A stretch of DNA of 64,000 nt, from assembly GCF_000011245.1 (NCBI RefSeq), contig NC_004193.1:3202501-3266500 (forward strand), given 5' to 3'. Both the position numbers and the translations under genes were made by a program. The notes beneath the pieces are model-generated. The model did no database searches. It was given only the letters and a program-made list of their open reading frames with translations, and had not been told where the DNA came from. Numbering within the stretch: the stretch's first letter is position 1; the number at the start of each line of letters is the position of its first letter. The DNA is from Oceanobacillus iheyensis HTE831 (GTDB taxonomy: Bacteria > Bacillota > Bacilli > Bacillales > Amphibacillaceae). Positions 45,493-54,987 of this stretch are shown here, piece after piece.

Positions 45493-46554
45493 ATGAAGAA
45501 GGTCGTAATACTCGGGGGAGGATATGGCGGAATTAAAGTACTAGCTGGATTACTTAATCAGTCATTATCTGAGGATATACATATAACAGTTGTAGATCGA
45601 AACCCATTTCGTTCGTTAAAAACAGAATTTTACTCTATCGCAGCAGGAACATCAGCTGATCACGATGTTCGTGTGGAGTTTCCAGAAGATTCCAGAGTAA
45701 ACTATCTGTTTCAAGAAATCACTAAAATAGATGTCGAACAAAAGCGAATTTTATTTAACGACCCAGACATCATTGTAGAATATGATTATTTAGTTATCGG
45801 AATTGGTTGTGAAGATAATTTCCACGGAATTCCAGGAGCAAAAGAATACGCAGAAAGTGTTCAAACTTTTTCTAAAGCTAGACATACTGGAGTAGCAATT
45901 GGAAACTTGAAGGCATACGGAAAAGTTTCCGTGATTGGTGCAGGTTTAAGTGGAATTGAAGTTGCTTCAGAAATAAGAGAAAGTAGACCCGATTTAAATA
46001 TTCGTTTGTTAGATCGCGGTGCGAATGTATTAAAAGCGTTTGATTCAAAAATACAAGACTATGTTGAGCAATGGTTTATAAAAAATGATGTAGACGTTAT
46101 CCATCATTCTACTGTGGAATATGTAGAGAAAGATGGCGTATGTAATAACGGAGTGTGTTATTTGAATGATGTTACTATATGGACTGCAGGAGTACAGCCA
46201 AATTGGCTAGTTCGCCAACTACCTTTCAAAAAAGACATACAGGATAAAGTTATCGTAAATGATTTCTATCAAGTACCCGAGGATCCAAATGTGTATGTCT
46301 TGGGAGATTGTGCATCAAGTGAATACTCTCCAAGTGGACAATTAGCTGGATTACAAGGTGAACAAATAGCAGAAGTGCTATTATCCATCCTCGCAGACAA
46401 AGAACCAAAACAACCAAAACCTTTAAAATTAAAAGGTACGCTTGGTTCACTAGGAAAATCAGACGGATTTGGCAATATGGTAAAAACACCATTAACTGGA
46501 CTCTTACCTCGACTTGCTAAAACAGGCGTCTTATGGCTAAGTAAACGACATTAA
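45493..46554 (+). CDS. yutJ: Type II NADH dehydrogenase-like flavoprotein (YutJ-like)
   Basis: A 353-residue FAD/NAD(P)-binding oxidoreductase. The FAD loop is ILGGGYGGIKV at residues ~5-15, the NADH loop VIGAGLSGIEVASEI at ~145-159, and the second FAD contact YVLGDCASSE near ~268-277. The overall plan matches NDH-2 enzymes, but the C-terminus lacks a clear membrane anchor helix. Length matches the B. subtilis YutJ protein (~355). It is expected to move electrons from NADH to an unknown acceptor. AAGGGGTG precedes the start. Confidence 0.85.
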   Translation: MKKVVILGGGYGGIKVLAGLLNQSLSEDIHITVVDRNPFRSLKTEFYSIAAGTSADHDVRVEFPEDSRVNYLFQEITKIDVEQKRILFNDPDIIVEYDYLVIGIGCEDNFHGIPGAKEYAESVQTFSKARHTGVAIGNLKAYGKVSVIGAGLSGIEVASEIRESRPDLNIRLLDRGANVLKAFDSKIQDYVEQWFIKNDVDVIHHSTVEYVEKDGVCNNGVCYLNDVTIWTAGVQPNWLVRQLPFKKDIQDKVIVNDFYQVPEDPNVYVLGDCASSEYSPSGQLAGLQGEQIAEVLLSILADKEPKQPKPLKLKGTLGSLGKSDGFGNMVKTPLTGLLPRLAKTGVLWLSKRH

Positions 46555-46567
46555 TTTTATATCACCC

Positions 46568-46619
46568 ATGAACTCAACTTAGATTGCCATCATCCATGGT
46601 AAAGAGAGTTGAGTTTTTA
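46568..46619 (+). terminator. Terminator of the yutJ-like gene
   Basis: AACTCAACTT and the later GAGTTGAGTTTTT form a stem after the stop codon. Confidence 0.7.
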
Positions 46620-46684
46620 TTTACCATAATCGGTAACTCGAACAAAACATACGTCAGTAAAATCCCTCATAAACATAAACAAGC

Positions 46685-46719
46685 AAAAAGAGGATCGGTA
46701 GACTGTTTACCCGCTCCTC
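46685..46719 (-). terminator. Terminator of xylAB
   Basis: On the minus strand GAGGAGCGGG ... CCGATCCTC folds with small internal mismatches and is followed by TTTTTG. It lies about 100 bases past the xylB stop. Confidence 0.7.
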
Positions 46720-46816
46720 ATATATTTAATAGCTTCTGAAGTTCACACTATGCAAACATATTCAAATTCTAAAATAAAATGTATGAAATTTATCATCTAA
46801 CTCATTCCTGAGAAAG

Positions 46817-48316
46817 TTAATTTCTAAATTCACGAAGTTGTTTGTTTATTTTAGTAGTTGATGAATATACTTCCTTGTACAAAAGGAATAAATCGTGATA
46901 TACCTTAACGTTTTCCTCTATTGGTTTATATACCTTTTCTTCTTGAATAAAAACATCACCGCAGTCAGCTAAACTATTAAACCAACCAACTCCGACACTA
47001 GCAATCATTGCTGCTCCCATTCCTGGTCCTTGCTCACTCGTTAATCGAATAACATTTGCTTGAAAGATATCCGCTTGCATTTGTAGCCATAAATCACTTT
47101 TTGCTCCTCCACCTAGAGAAATAATAGATTCTATTTTCTTTCCACTTTCCCGTAAGATAGTTACACTTTCTTGCAAGGAAAAGGTAATCCCTTCTAAAAC
47201 TGCTCTAGTGAAGTGTTGACGCTTATGGGATGCGTCTATGCCAATAAAACTCCCTCGAATATTTGCGTCCACATGCGGGGTTCTTTCTCCATTTATATAC
47301 GGTGTAAATAATAAACCATTAGCTCCAGGATTTACAGTAGATGCTTCTTGTATTAATTCATCAAAACATATATCATGTGCAAATGTCTCCTTAAACCAAG
47401 AAAGGCTGTGACCTGCAGCAAGTGTTACTCCCATTGTATAAAAAGCATCAGGAGCTCCATGATTAAAGTAATGAACTTTACCTTCAAATTTTTTATCACC
47501 CGATTCTTCATAACTAAGCACAACACCGGAAGTACCAATACTAGCTAGAGTTTTCTCCTTACTAAGTACACCTGAACCAATAGCTGCACAAGCGTTATCC
47601 GCTCCTCCAGCAAATACTTTTGTTGCCATGTTTAACCTCGAATTCGTTGATGCTTCTTCTGTTAAAGTTCCTACTTCTTGGATTGAATTTATTAATTCAG
47701 GACAGATTTTAGTTGGAATTTCAAATAATTCACAGATTTCTTTACTCCACCTATTCTTCTCTACATCCAACAGTAAGGTTCCTGCTGCATCAGAATAATC
47801 CATGTGTAATTTTCCAGTTAGTTGATAACGAACATAATCCTTTGGTAATAAAAAAGTCGTTGTTTTTGCAAAATTAATTGGTTCATGCTTTTTCACCCAT
47901 AATAATTTAGGAAGAGTAAACCCTTCTAGCGCTATATTCTTTGTAATTTCTAGTAATCGATCTTCCCCTAAAATACTATAAATTTCTTGGCATTCTTCGC
48001 TAGTTCTCGTATCATTCCATAAAATTGCGTTACGAATAACTTGATTTTTATTATTTAATAGTACTAAACCATGCATTTGTCCAGCAAAGCTTAACCCCGT
48101 AATTTTAGCAGGGTCAACCGCATTATCCGTTACTAATTCTTTAATCGCTTCATATGTTTGACTAACCCATTCATCAGGATCTTGTTCAGCATAGCCAGTT
48201 TTTTCTTGTATTAATGTTAATGATTTCGTTTTTTCATATTCTACTTTACCTTTTTTATTTACAAGAAGTACTTTAACACCACTTGTTCCAAGATCGACAC
48301 CTAATACATATGACAT
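46817..48316 (-). CDS. xylB: Xylulokinase
   Basis: A 499-residue FGGY-family sugar kinase that phosphorylates D-xylulose to xylulose 5-phosphate. The N-terminal phosphate loop is GVDLGTSGVKVLL (residues ~5-17). SFAGQMHGLVLL (~77-88) is the xylulokinase-specific substrate motif, FAGGADNACAAIGSG (~235-249) binds phosphate, and SLGGGAKSDLWLQMQADI (~397-414) is the FGGY signature 2. AAAGGAG precedes the start. It follows xylA by 75 bases, with no terminator seen between them. Confidence 0.95.
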   Translation of the reverse strand: MSYVLGVDLGTSGVKVLLVNKKGKVEYEKTKSLTLIQEKTGYAEQDPDEWVSQTYEAIKELVTDNAVDPAKITGLSFAGQMHGLVLLNNKNQVIRNAILWNDTRTSEECQEIYSILGEDRLLEITKNIALEGFTLPKLLWVKKHEPINFAKTTTFLLPKDYVRYQLTGKLHMDYSDAAGTLLLDVEKNRWSKEICELFEIPTKICPELINSIQEVGTLTEEASTNSRLNMATKVFAGGADNACAAIGSGVLSKEKTLASIGTSGVVLSYEESGDKKFEGKVHYFNHGAPDAFYTMGVTLAAGHSLSWFKETFAHDICFDELIQEASTVNPGANGLLFTPYINGERTPHVDANIRGSFIGIDASHKRQHFTRAVLEGITFSLQESVTILRESGKKIESIISLGGGAKSDLWLQMQADIFQANVIRLTSEQGPGMGAAMIASVGVGWFNSLADCGDVFIQEEKVYKPIEENVKVYHDLFLLYKEVYSSTTKINKQLREFRN

Positions 48317-48391
48317 CTAACATATCTCCTTTCATATAAACACAATCACATAGAGCAGACTCTGCTGCTCTATGTGATGATTGCACACCAA

Positions 48392-49711
48392 TTATGCAAA
48401 TGTCGTTAACAAATATTGATTGATTTTATTCTTAATAACTTCCAATTGACCTGAAGGTTGTGTAATTTCAGATAGTGTTAAGGCGTGTTTCTCTAATTGA
48501 TGGAAATCTGTTTTTCCAGAAACAATATCTCTCCCTATCCCTTGGTTAAAAGAACGGTAACGATCCTCAACAACATTCTCAAGCACCCTATCATCCATTA
48601 ACCGCTGCGCGACTTTCAATCCTATTGCAAAGCTATCCATTCCTGCTATATGTGCATGGAAAAGATCTTCTGCTGTGAAGGAACCTCTTCTGACTTTGGC
48701 ATCAAAGTTCAAACCACCTTTTCCTAACCCATCATTTTTTAGAATTTCATACATTGCTAATGTGGTCGTATATATATCAGATGGAAATTCGTCCGTATCC
48801 CACCCTAGTAAAGGGTGTCCTTGGTTTGCATCAACAGATCCAAGCATATTATGAATACGTGCATAATGTAACTCATGTTCAAATGTATGACCTGCTAACG
48901 TTGCATGGTTTGCTTCTATATTAAATTTAAACGTATCTTGTAAATCATAGTTTTGCAAAAATGCGTACCCGCTAGCTACATCGAAATCATACTGATGACT
49001 AGTAGGTTCTTTTGGCTTCGGTTCAATTAAGAATTGTGCATTAAAATCAATTTCATTCGCATAATCTTTGGCCATATGGAAAAAGCGTGCTAAGTTATCC
49101 AATTCTAGCTTCATATTTGTATTAAGTAATGTTTCATATCCTTCTCTTCCGCCCCAGAAAACATAGTTTTCAGCTCCAAGTTCTTTACCAACCTCTAGCC
49201 CTTTCTTTACTTTCGCTGCTGCATAGGCAAACACATCCGCATTATTAGAAGATGCTGCTCCATGAACAAAACGAGGATGTGTAAAATTATTCACTGTATT
49301 CCAAAGTAATTTTGTTTTACTATCTTTCATATACTCTTTAATCATCGCTACAACAGTATCTAGATTTTCATTAGATTCTTTTAAACTACTTCCCTCTGGA
49401 GCAATATCTACATCATGAAAACAGAAATAAGGAATTTGTAATTTTTCAAAAAACTCAAATGCTGCTTCCACTCTTGCTTTTGCTAAGTCCATTCCATTGA
49501 ACTTATCCCATGGACGTATTGCTGTGCCATTTCCAAATGGATCTGATAAGTCTTCTGTAAACGTATGCCAATATGCGACCCCAAATCGAAGATGCTCTTC
49601 CATTGTTTGTCCATTAATGGATTCCGTTGGGTTATAGAATTTAAAAGCGAATGGATTGTCAGATTTTGCTCCTTCATACTGAATGGTTCCAATTTCATTA
49701 AAATAACTCAT
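48392..49711 (-). CDS. xylA: Xylose isomerase
   Basis: A 439-residue class II xylose isomerase converting D-xylose to D-xylulose. [11 protein letters not shown] (residues ~97-107) contains the His-Asp pair that opens the sugar ring; [13 protein letters not shown] (~180-192), [15 protein letters not shown] (~232-246), [11 protein letters not shown] (~267-277) and [18 protein letters not shown] (~293-310) carry the metal ligands. Two ATGs (49714, 49711) follow GAGGAGG; I chose the second by analogy with other XylA starts. A palindromic operator lies right upstream. Confidence 0.96.
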   Translation of the reverse strand: MSYFNEIGTIQYEGAKSDNPFAFKFYNPTESINGQTMEEHLRFGVAYWHTFTEDLSDPFGNGTAIRPWDKFNGMDLAKARVEAAFEFFEKLQIPYFCFHDVDIAPEGSSLKESNENLDTVVAMIKEYMKDSKTKLLWNTVNNFTHPRFVHGAASSNNADVFAYAAAKVKKGLEVGKELGAENYVFWGGREGYETLLNTNMKLELDNLARFFHMAKDYANEIDFNAQFLIEPKPKEPTSHQYDFDVASGYAFLQNYDLQDTFKFNIEANHATLAGHTFEHELHYARIHNMLGSVDANQGHPLLGWDTDEFPSDIYTTTLAMYEILKNDGLGKGGLNFDAKVRRGSFTAEDLFHAHIAGMDSFAIGLKVAQRLMDDRVLENVVEDRYRSFNQGIGRDIVSGKTDFHQLEKHALTLSEITQPSGQLEVIKNKINQYLLTTFA

Positions 49712-49730
49712 CATTAATTCCTCCTCAAAA

Positions 49731-49751
49731 TGTTTGTTTATCTAACAAACA
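49731..49751. promoter_or_regulatory. Probable XylR operator upstream of xylA
   Basis: TGTTTGTT (49731-49738), a 5-base centre TATCT, and AACAAACA (49744-49751) form a perfect palindrome. Bacillus XylR operators have the same GTTTGTT...AACAAAC half-sites. It sits 20 bases before xylA and about 75 bases before the YesL-like gene. Confidence 0.65.
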
Positions 49752-49754
49752 AAG

Positions 49755-49783
49755 TTGATAGATAAACAGATTGTCCCTATACT
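49755..49783 (+). promoter_or_regulatory. Probable sigma-A promoter of the YesL-like gene
   Basis: TTGATA (49755-49760) and TATACT (49778-49783) are 17 bases apart. The operator palindrome ends four bases before the -35, so XylR could repress this gene as well as xylA. Confidence 0.55.
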
Positions 49784-49824
49784 ATCTATATATGATACCC
49801 CTTACAAAGAAGGAGATATTTTCA

Positions 49825-50439
49825 ATGAATCTATTTGCAAGTCGTCTTTATACCATAATGGAATGGGTGATGAAATATGCTTATTTACATTTATTGTGGG
49901 TTGTTTTCACCTTGTTAGGATTAGTAATAACTGGATTTTATCCTGCCACTCTTTCTGTATACTCGATCGTAAGAAAATGGTTTACCTCAAATCCGGATAT
50001 CCCAATTTTTTCTACATTCTGGACTACATACAAAACTTATTTCAAGAAAGGCAATATATTAGGAATCGGTGCTAATCTAATCCTTAGTTTAGCGGTATTA
50101 AATATAATCTTTATTCAATCCTATCAAGGAACTTTTTCATTGATTCAAATTCCTTTATTAGCTTATTTATTTTTAGTTTGTTTATTTTTCATTTACTTAT
50201 TTCCAGTTGCAGTTCATTATGAATTATCGGTTACAAGAATATTTAAACAATCTTCACTGATTTTACTGATTAGTCCAATCCACACATTGTTAATCATTGT
50301 TAGCTTTATTTCAATCTATTTTATTTTTGTACAAATTCCGGCACTTTTCTTTATCTTTGGGATCAGTATAATCGCGTCTATTTCAACATGGATCATTAAA
50401 CATCGTTTCGAGATAATACAATCTTTTAAAAAATCATAA
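49825..50439 (+). CDS. YesL-like DUF624 membrane protein
   Basis: A 204-residue protein with about five transmembrane segments. The N-terminal stretch MEWVMKYAYLHLLWVVFTLLGLVITGFYPAT is the DUF624/YesL pattern, including the conserved G-x-x-P-A-T. Members are found next to carbohydrate ABC importers in Bacillus, where their role is unknown, perhaps accessory to uptake. AAGGAG nine bases before ATG 49825 sets the start; the frame is open upstream without support. It is divergent from xylA and convergent with the permease gene (5 bases apart). Confidence 0.8.
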   Translation: MNLFASRLYTIMEWVMKYAYLHLLWVVFTLLGLVITGFYPATLSVYSIVRKWFTSNPDIPIFSTFWTTYKTYFKKGNILGIGANLILSLAVLNIIFIQSYQGTFSLIQIPLLAYLFLVCLFFIYLFPVAVHYELSVTRIFKQSSLILLISPIHTLLIIVSFISIYFIFVQIPALFFIFGISIIASISTWIIKHRFEIIQSFKKS

Positions 50440-50444
50440 AGAGA

Positions 50445-51266
50445 TTACCCTTTTACTGCACTTGCAGATAGACCTTCCATGATTTTATCGCTAAAGAAAA
50501 TGAACGCAATTATGATTGGAAGTACACTAATAACCAACGTAGCTCCAATTGCTCCCCAATCCGTCATATATTGACCTATAAAGTTTTGAATACCGACAGT
50601 TAACGTTTTAAATTTATCGGAACTAATAAATGTATTTACAAATACAAATTCATTCCAGTTATAGATCATATTAATGATTACAGTGGTGGACATAATTGGT
50701 GCTGATAACGGTAAGATAATCTTGAAAAACAACCGATGAATGGAGCTTCCATCAATGATAGCTGCTTCCTCTATTTCTCTTGGTAATGTTGTGTAAAAGC
50801 CTAAAAGAATCATCACTGTTATCGGTAGATTATACGTCATATACGTAACAACAATCGATACTGGATTATCAATTAAATTTACATTGAGGAACATATTGTA
50901 TAGTGGAATTAGCGCTGAATGAATGGGAATCATTAATCCTATCATAATAATTCCTAACACAAAGCTCGATAACTTCCATTTCATTCTCGTTATTGCAAAT
51001 GTCGCCATACTTGCAATTAAAATAGTTAGTATTGTAGCAACAACTGTTATCCAAATGCTATTCCAAAAATACGTTCCAATTCCACCTTCAAACACTTTTA
51101 AGTAATTTTCCCATTTAGGATCAGTTGGTAATGCAAACGGATTTCCCGCAAAAATTTCCTGGTTCGTCTTTAAAGAGAAAGAGACCAGCCAAATGATTGG
51201 GAAGATCTGAAATACACCGACAACACCTAAACAAATATAAAGTAAAATATAACCGACTCGATGCAT
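50445..51266 (-). CDS. Sugar ABC transporter permease, MalG family
   Basis: A 273-residue inner permease with six transmembrane segments. The coupling loop that contacts the ATPase is visible as EIEEAAIIDGSSIHRLFFKIILPLS near residues ~175-200 (EAA-x3-G motif). It pairs with the MalF-type permease 15 bases upstream. It is the last gene of the importer operon; no ATPase gene follows. The likely sugar is a xylo-oligosaccharide given the neighbours. That is inferred from context. Confidence 0.9.
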   Translation of the reverse strand: MHRVGYILLYICLGVVGVFQIFPIIWLVSFSLKTNQEIFAGNPFALPTDPKWENYLKVFEGGIGTYFWNSIWITVVATILTILIASMATFAITRMKWKLSSFVLGIIMIGLMIPIHSALIPLYNMFLNVNLIDNPVSIVVTYMTYNLPITVMILLGFYTTLPREIEEAAIIDGSSIHRLFFKIILPLSAPIMSTTVIINMIYNWNEFVFVNTFISSDKFKTLTVGIQNFIGQYMTDWGAIGATLVISVLPIIIAFIFFSDKIMEGLSASAVKG

Positions 51267-51281
51267 TTATATTTCCTCCGA

Positions 51282-52160
51282 TCAGTACTGAATGGTGTCT
51301 TTTGTTTCTGTCGCTTTTCGAATAATAAAAGTAACGATTAATGTAATAATTAAAAGCAAGAAGCCTATGGCACTGCCATAACCAAAGTCATAACTAGAAA
51401 AAGCGAGCTTATACATATAGGAAGCCATTACTTCACTAGCTCCATTCGGCCCTCCTCCAGTCATTACATAGATTAGGTCAAAATATTTTAATGACCCAAC
51501 AATAGCTAGAACAATAGTAACTTTGAATACGGTCATAATTAATGGGAATTTAATCCTAATTGCAATTTGAATCGGACTTGCACCATCAATTTTTGCGGCT
51601 TCTATAATAGATTCTGGTATATTTTTAAGTGCTGCATAGTAAATCAAAATATAGAAACCTGCATACTGCCAAATAATTGGTATAAAAATTGCATAAAGTA
51701 CTATATTTGGATCAGCTAACCATGCTGGAGGATTTTCCACTCCTAAACTCGTTAAAATACTGTTTAGCATTCCATTACTAGGGTTATAGACTTTTATCCA
51801 TAACTGTGCAATAGCTACCGATGAAAGCAACATTGGTATAAGATATATCTTCTTTAAAAAGTTTGCACCTTTAATTTTCGACGCAAGAATTAATGCTACT
51901 ACTAAGTAAAGTAATAAACTTAACGCAGAAAATATAGCCAACAAAAATGAATGCAATGTACTTTCCCAAAACTTCGAATCCTGCATTGCCGTAATATAAT
52001 TATCTAGACCGATAAATTGCATCGCTCCGATGCCATCCCAATCCATTAAGCCAAAATATCCTGACAATAACAATGGAATAACTATGAGAACTGCAATAAA
52101 TAACAGCGCAGGAAGGATATAAAGTGTAATGATCCATTTATTGGACATAACTTTATCCAT
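51282..52160 (-). CDS. Sugar ABC transporter permease, MalF family
   Basis: A 292-residue permease with six transmembrane segments. The ATPase-contact loop is NIPESIIEAAKIDGASPIQIAIRIKFPL near residues ~185-212. The N-terminus is short, without the extra large loop seen in E. coli MalF. A second ATG four codons later (MSNKWIIT) is also possible, because the ribosome site before 52160 is weak (GGGG). It lies between the binding protein and the MalG-type gene. Confidence 0.9.
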   Translation of the reverse strand: MDKVMSNKWIITLYILPALLFIAVLIVIPLLLSGYFGLMDWDGIGAMQFIGLDNYITAMQDSKFWESTLHSFLLAIFSALSLLLYLVVALILASKIKGANFLKKIYLIPMLLSSVAIAQLWIKVYNPSNGMLNSILTSLGVENPPAWLADPNIVLYAIFIPIIWQYAGFYILIYYAALKNIPESIIEAAKIDGASPIQIAIRIKFPLIMTVFKVTIVLAIVGSLKYFDLIYVMTGGGPNGASEVMASYMYKLAFSSYDFGYGSAIGFLLLIITLIVTFIIRKATETKDTIQY

Positions 52161-52249
52161 ATGTGTTCAACCCCAATTTTGAATTTAATTAATAAGGCTG
52201 CCTAGCATATAATTCTATTTAATTTCCTGCAGACAGCCTTCATTATTAT

Positions 52250-53557
52250 TTATTCCTCATTTGCTAGCGTTTCTTCATGTGTTTTTACAAACTCTTCTGG
52301 AGTAATTTCGCCACCAAATAATGCTTGAATCATGTCCAAATGAACTTGTGCGGCACTGGCACTCATTTGAACATCTGCATATAATGTAATGTTTGATGCA
52401 TTATTTAAATCATCCAACACCTCTACATAGAGTTCTGGTAAATCTAATGCTTCTCCATCGATTTTTGTTGCAGGAATAATCCCTACTTCCGTTACTGCCC
52501 TCTCACCCCATTCTTTCACAAAGTAAGACACAAACGTTTTTGCCTCTTCTTTTACCTCGGAGTTTTCAGAAACGAATAGCCCAACACCAGGACCTCCTAC
52601 ATAGCTATTAAAGTCACCACTTCCATCAACTTGCGGAAACGGGAAGTATCCAACAGAATCACGAAATTCTTGAGGTACATCTTCATTCGTCGTATAGTTA
52701 GGTAAATCCCAAGTAGCAATTAAGTACATCGCAGCTTGACTTTCCATAAACATACTTTTTGCTTCTTGATCAGCCAACCCGTTGAAACCGCTAACAAAAG
52801 AATTATCGTTTACTAAACCTTGAAGATGTTCTGCTGCTTTTAGTAATGCTGGATCTTCAAATGAACCGCTTCTATCAATAGCACTGGTTAATACATCTTC
52901 ATCTCCACCTAGACGATTTGCTAAATACATGTACCACATAGAACCTGTCCAAGCATCACGATTTCCTAATGCTACAGGAATTACGTCGTTTTCGTTTAAT
53001 GTATCAACGACTTGATTAAATTCATCTAGAGTTGTTGGTTCTTCCAACCCATACTCATCGAATATTGCTTTATTGTAATAAATGGAAGATATATTTAACT
53101 CTAAAGGTAAACCATAAGCAGTATCATCAATAGAAAAGGCATCTGTTGTACCAGCTACAAATTCTTCTGATAGATTATCTTCCTCTAAGATATCATCTAA
53201 AGAAGCAAACATATTTCCATCAACAAATGGCTCCATATATCCGGCAGCCCATGTCATACCAACATCAGGTAATTCGTTCGAGGTAGATTGAACTTTAATT
53301 TTTTCTTTATATTGTTCATTACTTAAAACCTCTAGTTCTATGTCTATCCCTTCATTTTCAGTTTCAAAATCTTCTATAATTTGATTCACAACTTTATAAT
53401 GTTGGGCAGAACTCCCTTCCGGCCATAAATGCATAAATTTAACTGTTTTTGAATCTCCTGAAGCACTATTTTCATCTTCTTCACCAGAACAAGCGACCAT
53501 TAATAAACAGCAAATCAATACGAAAGTCAACACTGTAAACGCTTTCTTCATTTTCAT
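52250..53557 (-). CDS. Sugar-binding lipoprotein of the ABC importer
   Basis: A 435-residue type-1 solute-binding protein. The signal peptide ends in a lipobox (LLMVAC, Cys near residue 23), so it is anchored to the outer face of the membrane. Typical segments are FMHLWPEGSSAQHYKVVNQIIEDFE near ~42-66, DVGMTWAAGYMEPFVDGNMFASL near ~113-135, and a C-terminal GEITPEEFVKTHEETLA. It captures the sugar for the two permeases. A cre site overlaps codons 4-8 and a palindromic operator lies upstream. GGGGG precedes the start. Confidence 0.9.
   Translation of the reverse strand: MKMKKAFTVLTFVLICCLLMVACSGEEDENSASGDSKTVKFMHLWPEGSSAQHYKVVNQIIEDFETENEGIDIELEVLSNEQYKEKIKVQSTSNELPDVGMTWAAGYMEPFVDGNMFASLDDILEEDNLSEEFVAGTTDAFSIDDTAYGLPLELNISSIYYNKAIFDEYGLEEPTTLDEFNQVVDTLNENDVIPVALGNRDAWTGSMWYMYLANRLGGDEDVLTSAIDRSGSFEDPALLKAAEHLQGLVNDNSFVSGFNGLADQEAKSMFMESQAAMYLIATWDLPNYTTNEDVPQEFRDSVGYFPFPQVDGSGDFNSYVGGPGVGLFVSENSEVKEEAKTFVSYFVKEWGERAVTEVGIIPATKIDGEALDLPELYVEVLDDLNNASNITLYADVQMSASAAQVHLDMIQALFGGEITPEEFVKTHEETLANEE
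53534..53547. promoter_or_regulatory. cre site (CcpA) in the binding-protein gene
   Basis: TGTAAACGCTTTCT on the plus strand matches the consensus TGWAANCGNTNWCA at all but the last position. It lies within the first codons of the importer operon, a common position for a CcpA roadblock site. Confidence 0.65.
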
Positions 53558-53617
53558 TGAAACCCCCTGTTAAAAATATTCTCACAATTAATGAGTTGTC
53601 ATTATATTAGCAAAAAT

Positions 53618-53648
53618 AACTTTGTTTGTCTACCGGTTAAACAAAGTT
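53618..53648. promoter_or_regulatory. Probable XylR operator between importer operon and xylR
   Basis: AACTTTGTTT (53618-53627) and AAACAAAGTT (53639-53648) are perfect 10-base arms around an 11-base centre. The half-site TTTGTTT is shared with the operator before xylA, although the spacing differs. It lies between the importer gene (minus) and xylR (plus), so it could serve both. Confidence 0.6.
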
Positions 53649-53676
53649 TTGTATTTGAAATATAACATGCTATACT
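53649..53676 (+). promoter_or_regulatory. Probable xylR promoter
   Basis: TTGTAT (53649-53654) and TATACT (53671-53676) lie 16 bases apart, with TG at 53668-53669 as an extended -10. The operator palindrome directly abuts the -35, fitting autoregulation. Confidence 0.5.
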
Positions 53677-53709
53677 AATAATCAATCAGATGGGAGAAGG
53701 AGCGAATAC

Positions 53710-54912
53710 ATGAAAATAAATCGAACGTGGAATCAGTATGTAGTTAAACAAGAGAATAAGTCTTTAGTCTTTAATACTATTAGACAAAATTCTCCCATTT
53801 CAAGAGCAGATATCGCACAACAACTAGGCCTTAACAAAAGCACTGTTTCTTCATTAGTAAGCGAACTTATTAACGAAGAACTGATTGGAGAAGTTGGTCC
53901 AGGAGAGTCAAGTGGAGGAAGACGCCCTGTTATGCTGTTTTTCAATAATACAGCTGGTTACTCTATTGGAATCGATCTCGGTGTAAATTATATATTGGGG
54001 GTGTTAACAGATTTACAAGGAAATATTTTAGAACAAGAACAAGTTACATTTGATAACTTAACTTATGAAGAAATCCTAGTTCATCTAAATGAGGTTATAC
54101 AGAAACTGATTACAATGACTTCAAAAAGTCCATATGGTGTTATCGGTATCGGTGTTGCAGTACCTGGAATTGTTAATAAAGAAGAGAAAATACTGCTTGC
54201 TCCTAATTTAAATTGGCGGAATATTTCTTTAAAAGAAGAATTAGAGAATCAATTTAATATTCCGGTTATTATTGAGAATGAAGCAAATGCGGGTGCGTAT
54301 GGTGAAGTACAATTTGGCATCGGCAAAGAAAATAAAGAAATTGTATATGTCAGTGTTGGTGTAGGAATCGGGGTTGGCCTTGTATTAAACAACCAATTGT
54401 ACAAAGGAAATAATGGATTTTCCGGAGAAATGGGGCATATGACTATTGATGCACATGGCGCAAAATGTAGTTGTGGAAGTGAAGGTTGTTGGGAGCTATA
54501 TGCTTCTGAGAAAGCATTATTACAATTAGCTAAAAGAAATAAAATCTATACAACCGATCCATATGATTTACTAGACCATATGATCCAATTAGCCAAAAAT
54601 AATGATTCAGTAGCGTTAGAAGCATTTAATGAAATCAGCAAATATTTAGCAATCGGGATCAATAATATTATTAATTCATTTAATCCAGAACAAGTCATTA
54701 TTGGCAATCGAATGTCTGCTGCAAAAAAATGGATTGAGAAACCATTGCTTGATTCCATTAATAATCAATCACTATGGTTTAGCCAAAAGGATTTAAAAAT
54801 TGATTTTTCAAGCCTTAACACACATTCGAATGCACTTGGGATGGCAGCATTTTCCTCTGAGAGATTCTTAAAAGTAACGATTTCTGGAAACGAAGTAATC
54901 CGTGTGAAGTAA
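53710..54912 (+). CDS. xylR: ROK-family xylose repressor XylR
   Basis: A 400-residue repressor. The N-terminal winged helix-turn-helix is at residues ~17-60 (FNTIRQNSPISRADIAQQLG, then NKSTVSSLVSELINEELIGE). The ROK sugar-binding domain follows with GIDLGVNYILGVLTD (~88-102), a sugar contact in ENEANAGAYGE, the GEMGHMTI segment, and the zinc motif HGAKCSCGSEGCWE (~254-267). Its place beside xylose genes and the TTTGTTT operators supports XylR. GAGAAGGAG precedes the start. Xylose binding should release it from DNA. Confidence 0.92.
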   Translation: MKINRTWNQYVVKQENKSLVFNTIRQNSPISRADIAQQLGLNKSTVSSLVSELINEELIGEVGPGESSGGRRPVMLFFNNTAGYSIGIDLGVNYILGVLTDLQGNILEQEQVTFDNLTYEEILVHLNEVIQKLITMTSKSPYGVIGIGVAVPGIVNKEEKILLAPNLNWRNISLKEELENQFNIPVIIENEANAGAYGEVQFGIGKENKEIVYVSVGVGIGVGLVLNNQLYKGNNGFSGEMGHMTIDAHGAKCSCGSEGCWELYASEKALLQLAKRNKIYTTDPYDLLDHMIQLAKNNDSVALEAFNEISKYLAIGINNIINSFNPEQVIIGNRMSAAKKWIEKPLLDSINNQSLWFSQKDLKIDFSSLNTHSNALGMAAFSSERFLKVTISGNEVIRVK

Positions 54913-54987
54913 AGCAATGGATCCATGATAAACCTAAGTTTTTTCGAACAATAATCCACCATGAAAAATAAAAAATGAGGTGAAATA

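Noticed and set aside
49755..50075. 106-codon frame overlapping the YesL-like gene
   Set aside because: It is an out-of-frame shadow; the YesL-like frame has the ribosome site and the membrane pattern.
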